From: Paenibacillus silvestris
Lineage (GTDB): Bacteria; Bacillota; Bacilli; Paenibacillales; NBRC-103111
Reading direction: 5' to 3'
Assembly (NCBI RefSeq): GCF_009882985.1
Contig: NZ_WTUZ01000016.1
Span: 22,455-86,454, forward strand
DNA length: 64,000 nt
Shown here: one piece after another, positions 9,601 to 18,057 of the stretch
Layout: each line of letters starts with the position of its first letter
Position numbering within the stretch: the stretch's first letter is position 1
Position numbers and translations under genes: made by a program
Notes under the pieces: model-generated
Database searches by the model: none
Seen by the model: only the letters and a program-made list of their open reading frames with translations
What the model was told of the DNA's origin: nothing

Positions 9601-10877
9601 CGGGTGGCGGCGGCGGATACGGCGGCGGTGGGGGTGCACGACCAGAGGAACCTAAAGAAAACCTGGAACTGATTCAATCCATCGTTCCACAAGGGCAAGC
9701 AAGCGTTTCTGTCATTGCTTCAACCACTATGCAAGGCAAACAATTGACAGCAATTGTTGCTGATAGCGACATTCAGAAAGCTTTAGATGCCGCAAAATCG
9801 GCTCCAGCTTCCATCGTTGTCAACGTCGGTACCACCGATTCGTCAGAAGCTCAGCTCAAGCTGACGAACGCGCAAGTGCTGAAGCTGCAGCAGGCCGCTG
9901 AAGGCAGCACGGTCATGTTCGCCTGGAACGGCGCTACGATTGCATCACCTGTTTCCGCATTTACTAGTGTCCCTATTGGCGCAGACTATGTGGTCCGAAT
10001 TACGAGAGACGCAAGCAGCGCATCCATTTTTGCCAAGCAGTATCCAGACGCTTCTGTTGTAGGCACACCATACGCATTTGAAGCAAATACGGTTGTTGGC
10101 GGAACAGCGACACCGCTGAGCTTAGCAGCGAAGCAAGTGTTCAAGCGTGCATTCATCGTTGATCAGGAAGTAAACGCAAGCAAGACCGGCGCGTTGTACA
10201 TCGAGAATGACCAAGTTTACCCGGTACCAGCTCTCTTCACAGCTGCAGGTGCTGGCAAAACCATTGTGACGATAAGCCGTCCTGGTTTCTCGACCTATGC
10301 AGTCGCACAACACCAAACGGCCTTTGCGGACATCGATTCGTCTTGGGCGAAGAGCCATATCCAACTGCTTGCAGACAAATTCTTACTGAGCGGAACATCG
10401 GTTAGAACATTCTCGCCGAAAAACAATGTAACACGAGCTGAATTTGCTTCGCTGCTTGTTCGATCGCTTGGTTTGCAAAAACCAACATCAGCAACGCCGT
10501 TCAAAGATGTGCTAAGCGGTGACTGGTATGCGCAGTCCGTAGCCATAGCTTATGAAGCTGGACTTGTCACAGGCTATGGTGACACATTTGAGCCGAACGC
10601 TAGCATCAGCCGACAAGATCTAACAGTGATGCTGACAAGAGCATTGAAATTGCTACCAGTTGTCAAACCTGCTGGATTGGTAACTATCTCATATGCAGAC
10701 GCCGAGCAATTCGGCGACTATGCGAAGGACAGCATCCAATATATGACGGATGCTGGACTCATGGATGGTGTTGAGTTGAGTGGAAGCCTCCGCTTCCAGC
10801 CAAGCGAGCCAAGTACTCGTGAAGCCGTCGCTAAAGTATTAAGCTCGCTATTGAAATTATCCAAACTCATTAACTAA
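6609..10877 (+). CDS. Cell-surface S8 serine peptidase with PA insert and three SLH domains
   Basis: About 1422 residues. TTG 6609 is chosen because AATGAGGA lies eight bases upstream; an in-frame ATG at 6594 has no ribosome binding site. Order: signal peptide (about 1-30), I9-like propeptide, and a subtilisin domain with catalytic Asp219 (VIDTGGDY), His264 (HGTHVSG) and Ser628 (GTSMAAPH). A PA-like insert lies between His and Ser, as in Vpr-type C5a-peptidase relatives. A Fn3-like region is followed by a Pro/Gly-rich linker (PPPSPPASGGGGG, DNA near 9583-9630) and three SLH repeats (from about 1238 to the end) for attachment to pyruvylated secondary wall polymer. It probably shares a transcript with the catalytically dead subtilase upstream. 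Confidence 0.92.
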   Translation: MNLFIHKKTASLLTITALLSSLLSQSIYASEPTAPILPGMTKAKLHALIQEAQNKQGSADKSSPSIIADDINTNSTELINVIVQLSNQPAAVGRYAAKMGYRTLAAEAIEANVQSEQSSFLSSASRKGINLQVLHQYNTVLNGLEVSIQANDIPKLAQLPGVTSIHQNQVYYAIPVPMDVETQGIDNPIFDINPLKQIGADIAWDKGFTGAGVKVGVIDTGGDYVHPDLKDAIDRDYKGYDAYNQDKDPYEDVPPAWDKPGSSHGTHVSGTIVGRFANPTSEFVQKGVAYGSDLYLYKVLGGAHGTGSSAQIIAGIEKAVEDGMDVINLSLGSSAYKDPNSPDSIAVNNAVLAGVVAVVANGNDGASLPYYYSMGSPASAHLAISVAAATSPSRHYTSSLESTVSVSSVTYATYHLNPSLVSWRTDETQFDSSLGNQTMEAVFVGLGRQVDFEQAGDLTGKVAIISRGVIAFEEKVVNAARSNAAAAIVFNGNASFDISGDPNGIDLSEEIPGRDGPIGTLSRLGGDHKFLPTFDMPGKEGRALVRTILTTPYSTLKISFGSTFNQVDLIGDTVADFSSRGPNSDNNYGIKPDISAPGVNIRSTIPAYGKDKPDISYDEAYGRMSGTSMAAPHITGLVALLKDKYKDVDKNNDGMEDWSPMDYRAALANTSEMIRDADGTLYDVYSQGAGRANIANALETPALLEAIDPLTIYNSKLDPISMESSASSVSFGVIDPKLNKAVTKPLQLKNMSDNVLSYTASVVMHPSVTSDPNKPIPTPDVNQISMSLDGLDANSDQVITVVPNAQQRFTLSALASANAPNGVYEGHVLLKSAGHPDLHLPFVIHIGEGSDNNQFVLQNLTLSDQTINGDESIDLSVTINSDTQKYIVIYATDIEGIGENEPVPTVGEIFNFDTEAHMYRAIPRGKLNFHDIRNSFGLTLDSELNVNTTRLADGLHNFVVLSYSDLTNPVDPSTAFKSFYVSSEPVPTQTPPPSPPASGGGGGYGGGGGARPEEPKENLELIQSIVPQGQASVSVIASTTMQGKQLTAIVADSDIQKALDAAKSAPASIVVNVGTTDSSEAQLKLTNAQVLKLQQAAEGSTVMFAWNGATIASPVSAFTSVPIGADYVVRITRDASSASIFAKQYPDASVVGTPYAFEANTVVGGTATPLSLAAKQVFKRAFIVDQEVNASKTGALYIENDQVYPVPALFTAAGAGKTIVTISRPGFSTYAVAQHQTAFADIDSSWAKSHIQLLADKFLLSGTSVRTFSPKNNVTRAEFASLLVRSLGLQKPTSATPFKDVLSGDWYAQSVAIAYEAGLVTGYGDTFEPNASISRQDLTVMLTRALKLLPVVKPAGLVTISYADAEQFGDYAKDSIQYMTDAGLMDGVELSGSLRFQPSEPSTREAVAKVLSSLLKLSKLIN

Positions 10878-10888
10878 ACATAATGTTT

Positions 10889-10936
10889 AAACGCCCCTTG
10901 TACTCGGTGCTGCACCGAGAAAAGGGGCGTTTTTTT
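10889..10936 (+). terminator. Rho-independent terminator
   Basis: AAACGCCCCTT pairs with AAGGGGCGTTT around an inner CGGTG/CACCG stem and is followed by a T-run. It ends the subtilase operon. Confidence 0.9.
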
Positions 10937-11051
10937 AATGGATTTATGGAAGAAAAGCAATTGACCGAACAGCCTATGTTGCTAAGCAAACAAAAAAAGA
11001 CCGCCACTTGGGCAGCTTCCTCTTGTTTCATCTTGAAATTTTCGTACATCT

Positions 11052-11927
11052 TTAATGTTGTTCATTTATATTATTTATGAATTCATGGATGAAGAACTTA
11101 TTTTTATTCTTGCATTTGAACCCAACTAATAATTCGTTACGAACAACCATCTCTTCAAAAACGATTTTCCATTTTGGTTCTCTCGTTTTGTCCTCTTTCA
11201 GCATATAGGTTGGAAGCAAACTCATCCCTTCGCATTCCTCGATCGCTTTTAAAATGAGATGAAGGTTAGGAATGACATGGGCTGGAATAATCTGCGGTCC
11301 TATTTTGAAAATTTCATTCCAATACCATCGAATAATGGGAAGTTCAAGTCCATAGCTGATCCATCGTTGCTGCAACAGCCATAGCTCCATATCCTTCAAA
11401 TGCGTAAAATCTGGCACAACGGTTTCAAATGGAGCAACAATGACAAACTCCTCTTCCTTAAGCTGTAGATATTCAATATCAGAAGTCGAGGACCTTTTAT
11501 TCGTTAGGATGATATCTACACGATCTTCACTCAGAAGTTCCAATAATTCATCAGCATCGCGAAAATAGGTGATCGTATTCAAATTCATTTTAGATATATG
11601 TACCAAAATTTTCTCAGTAAATAATTCCTGAGTCGTACCAATCTTAATAGTTGTTGTTGTAGATGAAGGACTTATTCTTAATTCCTGCGTCTTTTCTTCT
11701 AACATATCGATATGTGGGGCGAGAAGTGAATACAGTTGTTTTCCCCGTTCAGTTGGAATGAGCTTCCGCGTTGTACGAGCGAATAGCTGTTCGCCAACTT
11801 CGGCTTCAAGGGAGGCGAGGTGCTGGCTCATCGTCGGTTGCGTCATGATCCGTGCTTTAGCAGCTAGCGAAACAGAATTATGTTTATAAATGAAGATAAA
11901 GCTTCTGTACCATTCAAAATCAATCAT
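11052..11927 (-). CDS. LysR family transcriptional regulator
   Basis: 291 residues. The N-terminal winged helix-turn-helix reads SVSLAAKARIMTQPTMSQHL then LEAEVGEQLFARTTRKLIPT, the LysR signature. The remainder fits a periplasmic-binding-protein-like effector domain. ATG 11927 is preferred because GAAGGAGT precedes it; an in-frame ATG further out lacks one. It is divergent from the flavin monooxygenase at 12319 across about 390 bases, the classical LysR arrangement. That gene is therefore the first candidate target, though a large gap with its own terminator intervenes. Confidence 0.9.
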   Translation of the reverse strand: MIDFEWYRSFIFIYKHNSVSLAAKARIMTQPTMSQHLASLEAEVGEQLFARTTRKLIPTERGKQLYSLLAPHIDMLEEKTQELRISPSSTTTTIKIGTTQELFTEKILVHISKMNLNTITYFRDADELLELLSEDRVDIILTNKRSSTSDIEYLQLKEEEFVIVAPFETVVPDFTHLKDMELWLLQQRWISYGLELPIIRWYWNEIFKIGPQIIPAHVIPNLHLILKAIEECEGMSLLPTYMLKEDKTREPKWKIVFEEMVVRNELLVGFKCKNKNKFFIHEFINNINEQH

Positions 11928-12318
11928 AGTTACTCCTTCCTTCTTTTGTATTGAAACGATATTTGGAAACAATCTCTCAAAGATTGTGCTTGGTGTTTAT
12001 TCGACATCCAACCTACAAATTAAGGGAAAAGCCTGCACATATTTATAGTAATGTGTTCTAACAGTTACCACAAATTGTGAAATATCAGTCATATATAAAA
12101 TAATTTATTAAACACGTTGTAATATATAAATCCAAATATTGGTTATTGGGTTGTGTGACAAAGTTGCGGTTCTAATTCATTTTTCTTGATACCATCATAA
12201 AGGCAAAAATGAAAACTGTTCAGGACAAGCCACTGCATACTGGCTTTTTTTTAACGTTTGCGGGAGAGTTTGAATTCGACACGCATCAACGCTACAAGAA
12301 AATTAGGAGGCACATGAG
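11928..12318. other. Divergent intergenic region
   Basis: The region lies between the LysR gene and the monooxygenase. It holds AT-rich sequence with no coding frame and a terminator-like hairpin at 12227-12252. No confident -35/-10 pair was found. Confidence 0.5.
12227..12252 (+). terminator. Orphan terminator upstream of monooxygenase
   Basis: AAGCCA / TGGCTT with an 8-base loop is followed by a run of eight T. It sits 67 bases before the monooxygenase start and after no gene, so it could be an attenuator or the end of a small RNA. Confidence 0.55.
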
Positions 12319-13566
12319 ATGGTAGAGGATTTGGATGTCGTCATTATAGGCGGGGGGCAGGCAGGGCTTTCAGTGAGCTATTATTTGACACAGCATGGAT
12401 GCAACCATTTAATATTGGAAAAGGACAGGATTGGGGCCTCTTGGAGAAAAAGATGGGATTCTTTTCATTTAGTCACTCCGAATTGGATGCTACGGCTTCC
12501 TGGATATCCCTATTCAGGAGAAAATCCGGACGGTTTTTTAACACGTGAAGAAGTGACGAAGTATTTAGATAGCTATGCTAAGCGCTATAAACTGAAAATC
12601 AGGCAATCTCAGGTCATAGGCGTTCGGTGGAATGAAGATACGCGCACCTATGTGGTGGATACACCAGAAAAGACTTATCGGGTGAAAAACGTCGTTGTTG
12701 CTGCGGGAGCGTTCCACAAGAACAAATTCCCCGCAGATGGTGCTAGAGTCGATAAAAGCATTACACAGCTTCACTCCAGCGAGTACCGAGGTCCAAATCA
12801 AATCAGGCCAGGAAACATTCTTGTGGTTGGCGCGGGCCAGTCAGGTTGTCATATCGCGAAGGAACTGAACGAGGCAGGAAGAAACGTATATTTATCGGTT
12901 GGAAGCAGCGGTAGGCTGCCTAGACGTTATCGGGGAAAAGACACGATGTGGTGGGCTTCTCGACTTGGTCTCTACGATCAGCCGTCGGAACATTTAAGGT
13001 TGTTGCAAGCGAAATTCAATAATAGTCCCTATGTATCGGGCAGAAATCTAGGCGAGGATATTCATTTGCGCCAGTATGCGCTAGACGGGATAACCCTGTT
13101 GGGACGATTGCGAACTATTCAGGGGACGACCGTGAAGCTGCAACCTGATCTCCTCGAAAGCCTTGCAAGCGCAGATGATTTCGCTGAATCATTCAGGAGC
13201 GGCGTTGATAAGTATATAGAATTGACAGGTTCGAACTATCCGGAGGATCACACAAGGGTGAACGATGAAAGGTTGAAAGGTGCTACCATTCATGTTTCGA
13301 CAGAGTTCGACACGAATGCAGCCGGGATCACGACAATTATATGGGCGACGGGCTATATGCCGGATTTCCAATGGATTGATATTCCGGTCTTCAGTCAAGA
13401 GGGGCATCCTATGCACAAGCGCGGAGTCACGAAAGCTCCAGGCTTATATTTTATAGGATTGCCTTGTCTTCATAAAGCAAAGTCTCCCCTCCTGTATGGT
13501 GTAGGCGAGGATGCTGCTTATATCTCGGACCATCTTTTGAGTCGCTTGAATTCCATTTCATTATAA
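12319..13566 (+). CDS. FAD/NAD(P)-dependent flavin-containing monooxygenase-like oxidoreductase
   Basis: 415 residues with two Rossmann motifs: GGGQAG (11-16) for FAD and GAGQSG (171-176) for NAD(P)H. ATGYMPDF-type sequence near the C-terminus is typical of group B flavoprotein monooxygenases of the CzcO-like class. The SFHLVTPNWMLRLPGYPY stretch (48-65) follows the FAD domain, as in that class. AGGAGG lies eight bases before the ATG; a closer out-of-frame ATG at 12314 stops after three codons. The substrate is unknown. It is divergent from a LysR regulator and may be regulated by it. Confidence 0.85.
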   Translation: MVEDLDVVIIGGGQAGLSVSYYLTQHGCNHLILEKDRIGASWRKRWDSFHLVTPNWMLRLPGYPYSGENPDGFLTREEVTKYLDSYAKRYKLKIRQSQVIGVRWNEDTRTYVVDTPEKTYRVKNVVVAAGAFHKNKFPADGARVDKSITQLHSSEYRGPNQIRPGNILVVGAGQSGCHIAKELNEAGRNVYLSVGSSGRLPRRYRGKDTMWWASRLGLYDQPSEHLRLLQAKFNNSPYVSGRNLGEDIHLRQYALDGITLLGRLRTIQGTTVKLQPDLLESLASADDFAESFRSGVDKYIELTGSNYPEDHTRVNDERLKGATIHVSTEFDTNAAGITTIIWATGYMPDFQWIDIPVFSQEGHPMHKRGVTKAPGLYFIGLPCLHKAKSPLLYGVGEDAAYISDHLLSRLNSISL

Positions 13567-13710
13567 TAGACAGCCTGCGGGCTGCAAATTCTCGACGGGC
13601 ATAATAGGAGAGGAGCTTGCTTCACAGCAACTCCTCAGGATAATATAATCTAAGTATTAAACAACAACGATGTCATGGTTTAACGAAGCTTGCTACATAG
13701 GAGGTTTTTA

Positions 13711-15072
13711 GTGGAGAACCGATATGACGAACTCTATAAAAAGGCGCATGCCTACGGTCAGGAGCATTTACTTAGGCATTACTCGTCACTTTCCAAAGAT
13801 TCGAAGGACAAGCTGCTGGATGAGATGGAACAGCTGAATTTTGCCGCGCTTAGCGAGCTTTTCCATCAAGCGAATCAGCCATCGGTTAGCACGGACTTCA
13901 TTTCGCCAATGGAAGCTTACGATTCGGAGGATTACAGCGAGGAGGAGCGGGGAAAATTGACCGAGACTGGCTGGGACCGACTTCGTCATGGCAAGGTCGC
14001 GGCGCTTGTTGTCGCCGGGGGGCATGGGAGCCGCCTAGAGCATGATGGTCCCAAGGGGACCTATAATATTGGGCTGCCGTCAGGAAAGTCGCTGTTCCAG
14101 CTGCAGGCCGAGCGCTTGCTCAACTTGTCCCGGAAAGCAGGTCGGTCGATTCCCTGGTACATTATGACCAGCCCTGAGAATCATCAGGATACTGTGCAAT
14201 ACTTCCAGGCATCCGAGTATTTCGGCTATGCCTCGGACGATATATTCTTCTTTAGGCAAAATGTCCTGCCAGCACTGGATTCCGAAGGACACATCCTGCT
14301 CTCCGCCAAGGATGAAATCGGTCTTACCCCCAGCGGGAACGGTGACTGCTTTGCTTCCATGAAACGGTCTGGAGCCTTGGATGATTTGAAACGTCGGGGA
14401 GTGGAGTGGCTTTTCTATTATAATGTCGACAATGCCTTGATCCGAGTTGCTGATCCGTTTTTTATAGGGGCAGCTGTGCATCATAACTATCCGATTGCCA
14501 CCAAAGTCGCAGAAAAGTCCTACCCTGAGGAGAAAGTCGGCATTCTTTGCATGAAAGGCGGCAGACCGGCCGTCATTGAATACATGGACGTGCCTAAAGA
14601 GCTAATGTATGAAACAGATAGCTCGGGCCGCTTGATCTACGGGTTGGCCAACCTTTCGATTCATTTATTTCGCACGGATTTTATCGAACAGCATGCGGAT
14701 ACGAATATTCCTTATCACGCCGCTCATAAAGCGGTCAAGTACATAGACGATCAGGGACATCCGGTCCATCCAGAATCACCAAACGCTTTTAAATTTGAAA
14801 AATTTATATTTGATTTCTTCCCGCTCGCTGAACATATGATGGTTTTGAAGATACCAAAAGAAGAAGAGTTTGCCCCTGTCAAAAACAAGGAGGGCAAGGA
14901 CAGCCCGGCAACAGCTCGCTCACTTGTGCAAGATTTGTTTCAGAAGTGGCTCCTGGAAGCAGGTGCAGATCCCTCCGCGCTGGAAGGTCGGGAGATCGAA
15001 ATTTCCCCATTGGTTTCTTATGCGGGGGAGGGGCTGACATCGGAGGTTTTGAAAGCTCTTCTTGACGCATAG
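13711..15072 (+). CDS. UDP-sugar pyrophosphorylase (UDPGP family, UAP-like)
   Basis: 453 residues. The nucleotidyltransferase signature appears as VVAGGHGSRL (101-109) followed by PKG (114-116), the eukaryotic-type UDP-GlcNAc/UDP-Gal pyrophosphorylase motif. Other family blocks include LTPSGNGDCF and YYNVDNALIRV, which bind uridine and the metal. The predicted reaction is UTP plus sugar-1-phosphate to UDP-sugar plus pyrophosphate, in the cytosol, supplying wall polymer synthesis. GTG 13711 is chosen because AGGAGG lies six bases upstream. It is probably monocistronic, with a terminator 30 bases downstream. Confidence 0.88.
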   Translation: MENRYDELYKKAHAYGQEHLLRHYSSLSKDSKDKLLDEMEQLNFAALSELFHQANQPSVSTDFISPMEAYDSEDYSEEERGKLTETGWDRLRHGKVAALVVAGGHGSRLEHDGPKGTYNIGLPSGKSLFQLQAERLLNLSRKAGRSIPWYIMTSPENHQDTVQYFQASEYFGYASDDIFFFRQNVLPALDSEGHILLSAKDEIGLTPSGNGDCFASMKRSGALDDLKRRGVEWLFYYNVDNALIRVADPFFIGAAVHHNYPIATKVAEKSYPEEKVGILCMKGGRPAVIEYMDVPKELMYETDSSGRLIYGLANLSIHLFRTDFIEQHADTNIPYHAAHKAVKYIDDQGHPVHPESPNAFKFEKFIFDFFPLAEHMMVLKIPKEEEFAPVKNKEGKDSPATARSLVQDLFQKWLLEAGADPSALEGREIEISPLVSYAGEGLTSEVLKALLDA

Positions 15073-15102
15073 TCTCACTGATGCTAATAAAGATAGTTCA
15101 AC

Positions 15103-15136
15103 AAAGACAGGACGGCTGCCGTCCTGTCTTTGCTTT
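15103..15136 (+). terminator. Rho-independent terminator
   Basis: AAAGACAGGACGG pairs perfectly with CCGTCCTGTCTTT around a 3-base loop and is followed by GCTTTT. It lies between convergent genes and may serve both. Confidence 0.9.
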
Positions 15137-15164
15137 TAAACGGATGGTTAAGCGCAGTGATTGC

Positions 15165-16049
15165 CTAATTGAACTGGCTTTTACGATATTGTATGGGAGT
15201 AAAGCCCGTTATCTTCTTGAAAATTCGGCAAAAGTAAGGGAAATTAGGTATGCCAACCAATGAACCGATTTGTTCGATAGATTTTGATTCTGTTTTTAGC
15301 AACCAGCAAGCTTGTCTTATTCTTCGCGCGATCACATATTCGGTAATGCTTCCCCCTGTTTCAGTCCGAAATAACCGAGATACATGATTCTTGGAAAGAT
15401 GGAGTTCTTTGGCTAATTCAATTAAGTCAAAAGGTTCCGTAAAATGCTCTTCGACCCAATTCATTATTTTTTCAGCATGACTATCCGGGCGTGAAACGCC
15501 TCCAAATTCTCCAGTATGCAGCGACATTAGATAGTCTAATATGTTGAGGATTAACATGGACGCAGTCTCATGGTCTTCATCTTTCTCGTTCCAACCCATG
15601 ACCAAGTCATTGAATCGCTCAAGAACACCTATCATATAAGTCGAGTCGCGCTCCTCACGGAACACTTGATTGGACATGTGTTCTTTCCATACCTGTTCAA
15701 AAAAACGAGACAGTATCGAAAAGTTTTTTAAATGAGGTGCAACGATGGAGGGCTCAAAGGTTAAAACGGTTCGTACATATGGATGTTGTAAATTGGCATC
15801 AAATTGGATACGGTGAAGCTGGAAGGGTTGTAAAATGACAACACATCCTGCCTCTAATTTGTAAATCTTGCGGTTAAGGGTCAGGGTCCCTTTTCCTTGA
15901 TGGACAAATAAGACCTCAATCCCTTTATGATAATGGTAAGTAACAGGGGGACATTCAGAGGACACGGCCCTATATTTAAGTCGTATCCCTCTGTTGTTTA
16001 GAACATGAAATACTTGTGCACGTTCATCCGTTTGTTGTGTGTTTTTCAA
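15165..16049 (-). CDS. AraC family transcriptional regulator with N-terminal cupin
   Basis: 294 residues. The N-terminal half is a cupin-type sensor domain (YHYHKGIEVLFVHQGKGTL, about residues 38-56). The C-terminal 100 residues hold two helix-turn-helix motifs: DLIELAKELHLSKNHVSRLF and the conserved IGSLVGIPNFPYFCRIFKK followed by GFTPIQYR. This architecture is typical of Paenibacillus carbohydrate regulators. The start is TTG 16049, with GGATGGTGAT upstream. No adjacent transport operon identifies the target; the divergent genes at 16246 and 16628 are candidates. Confidence 0.9.
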   Translation of the reverse strand: MKNTQQTDERAQVFHVLNNRGIRLKYRAVSSECPPVTYHYHKGIEVLFVHQGKGTLTLNRKIYKLEAGCVVILQPFQLHRIQFDANLQHPYVRTVLTFEPSIVAPHLKNFSILSRFFEQVWKEHMSNQVFREERDSTYMIGVLERFNDLVMGWNEKDEDHETASMLILNILDYLMSLHTGEFGGVSRPDSHAEKIMNWVEEHFTEPFDLIELAKELHLSKNHVSRLFRTETGGSITEYVIARRIRQACWLLKTESKSIEQIGSLVGIPNFPYFCRIFKKITGFTPIQYRKSQFN

Positions 16050-16245
16050 CGATGATCACCATCCAACCAGCTTTTCAAAAATATCAATTGAGTGCTATTT
16101 TGTGACTGATCGCTATAACTTTTTTGGCCAAATAGTAAGCTATAATAATAATGTCGATACCATCTAATTATACGTTGTAGTAATTATTGGTGGCAATGGT
16201 GCTTATAGAGAAAAAGGGGCGCAGACCTTCGGAGGTGGGCATAGT

Positions 16246-16584
16246 ATGATTTTTCCCTTAGCGATTCTAGAAGAGGACGAACAGTTTGAAATGCGGGATG
16301 GAATTAAAGATATCCTGAAAGAATGCTATCAGATAACAGAAGACGAGGCGATGTTGGTTATTCAGGATAGCAGTGAAAAAGCACAAGAGTTGTTAAGGGA
16401 TTATCTCCCCTATATAGACGCCATTCATGAAATTATTGGTGGAATTCGAGGTACGCTAGACAATCATATGAATCTAGTGTTTCAGAAAGAAGAAATGCCA
16501 AATCAATTAATTTATGAAGCAGCAGCGTGGCACGCATTTGAATATGTAAGATGCTACTACAAAAGAGCGGCAAATTTTGTGTAA
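16246..16584 (+). CDS. Hypothetical protein, 112 residues
   Basis: A small, acidic, mostly helical protein with no recognised family. It begins MIFPLAILEEDEQ and lacks a signal peptide or membrane segment. GGAGGTGGG lies just upstream of the ATG. It is divergent from the AraC regulator and 43 bases ahead of an MFS transporter in the same direction, so the two may be co-transcribed. Function unknown. Confidence 0.7.
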   Translation: MIFPLAILEEDEQFEMRDGIKDILKECYQITEDEAMLVIQDSSEKAQELLRDYLPYIDAIHEIIGGIRGTLDNHMNLVFQKEEMPNQLIYEAAAWHAFEYVRCYYKRAANFV

Positions 16585-16627
16585 CGACGACATTTCCAGC
16601 AATAAGATGAAGAAGGAGAACAATGTG

Positions 16628-17800
16628 ATGGCTGGAAGATCAACATATGTGTACATGTCCATGTATTACTCGCTGGTATTTATGGCGTTAGGCGCCTTCA
16701 GTAACTATATACCGATCTATTACAACAACATGCGGCTTGATCATTTCCAGATTGGTCTGCTCTCGACGGCAGGAGCGATCACCGCGATGATCGCTCAGCC
16801 ACGCTGGGGATTGGCTGCCGACAGAGCAGCATCGAAAAACCGGCTGCTGCTCATAGCCCTACTGCTGACTTCTATCCTCGTTTGGGCGCTTCCGGCGGCA
16901 GGCAATCATTTCTGGTTGCTATTTATGTGCACAATTGTGTTCGGGGCCGTCCAGTGTGTGATCAACCCACTCGGCGACACGATCACGTTGGAGATTTCCC
17001 GCAAGCAGGGAATGAACTTCTCACGCATCCGTACAGCAGGATCCGTGGGTTATGCCTTGATGGCAGTTATTGCCGGCTGGCTGCTGGACCGCAATCTGAA
17101 TTATATGTTCCCGTTGTTCTCAGGGCTAGTATTCATTGCCTTCCTGCTGGCATGGGGTATCCCTAAGGTGGAAGGTCATCAGAACAAGGCGAAGGTAGAA
17201 CTGAAGCAGCTGTTCACTAGCAGAAAATTAGTTATGATCTATTTATACACGCTGGTTGTAAACTGTACGCTGGGCTTTTTTACTACGTTTCAAGCCGTCT
17301 ACAGTAAGGAGGAGGGACTGAGCACAGCGCTAATCGGCCTTGGGGTAAGCTTAGGGTCTGTCAGCCAGTTTCCGTTCATGCTGTTTTTTCAACCACTCTA
17401 TCGGAGGTTCGGGATCTTTAAAATCTTGCTTTGCTCGGGGATTATCCTTGCCGTTCGGTGGTTGTTGTTCAGCGGATCGCTAAATCCAGCCGTTTATTTG
17501 GCGACGTGGGTACTGCATGGCGGGACGTTCATGCTATTTTACTTATGTCTCGCGGAGTACGTGAATACACATGTGCCCAAAGAGTTGAAAGCAAGCGGCC
17601 AAATGATGAATTCATTGACAATGAACGCCATCAGTAAGACGGCAGGTTCGCTGTTAGGCGGACTGTACGCTGGCTGGTTCGGTATCCGTTCAGGGTTTTT
17701 GGTCTGCTCCTTCATCTGCCTTGTTGCAGTGGCGTTGTTCTGGTATTACTATAGGTCAAATGATGAGGAACCAATGGAAATTGAAGGGGCGGCGCACTAG
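16628..17800 (+). CDS. MFS transporter (MFS_1-like sugar/nucleoside type)
   Basis: 390 residues with about 12 hydrophobic segments. The first loop motif reads GLAADRAASKNRLL after RWG, the A-like motif of the major facilitator superfamily, and the N-terminus (YYSLVFMALGAFSNYIPIYY) resembles the LacY/NupG-like MFS_1_like group. ATG 16628 is favoured by AAGGAG nine bases upstream; GTG 16625 is an alternative. The substrate is unknown. It lies next to an AraC regulator and a small hypothetical protein. Confidence 0.85.
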   Translation: MAGRSTYVYMSMYYSLVFMALGAFSNYIPIYYNNMRLDHFQIGLLSTAGAITAMIAQPRWGLAADRAASKNRLLLIALLLTSILVWALPAAGNHFWLLFMCTIVFGAVQCVINPLGDTITLEISRKQGMNFSRIRTAGSVGYALMAVIAGWLLDRNLNYMFPLFSGLVFIAFLLAWGIPKVEGHQNKAKVELKQLFTSRKLVMIYLYTLVVNCTLGFFTTFQAVYSKEEGLSTALIGLGVSLGSVSQFPFMLFFQPLYRRFGIFKILLCSGIILAVRWLLFSGSLNPAVYLATWVLHGGTFMLFYLCLAEYVNTHVPKELKASGQMMNSLTMNAISKTAGSLLGGLYAGWFGIRSGFLVCSFICLVAVALFWYYYRSNDEEPMEIEGAAH

Positions 17801-17876
17801 TAGGAAAGGCTGCCAGTGGATCAACTTCTCAAGGAAGAACAGGAATGAAGCAAGATCTGTCACTAGATATAAGATT

Positions 17877-17929
17877 AAAACCACCCAGTTCTAGCAAAGC
17901 TAGAGTTACTTAAACGGGGTGGTTTTTTT
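17877..17929 (+). terminator. Rho-independent terminator
   Basis: AAAACCACCC pairs with GGGGTGGTTTT over a structured loop (CTAGC/GCTAG) and ends in a T-run, 77 bases after the MFS stop. Confidence 0.85.
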
Positions 17930-18057
17930 GTATGATTGAAAAAGATTTAGCATAAGAATTGTATATCCTAATTGAAGCACAACCTTCCAGTTATTGGAGC
18001 GTAAAATGAACAGGTGCTGGTGAAAATTCCATAAGCAGCTAAAGGAGGAACAACGAA

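Noticed and set aside
13567..13710. GAGGAG...CTCCTC inverted repeat after the monooxygenase
   Set aside because: No T-run follows and the loop is long, so it was not called as a terminator.
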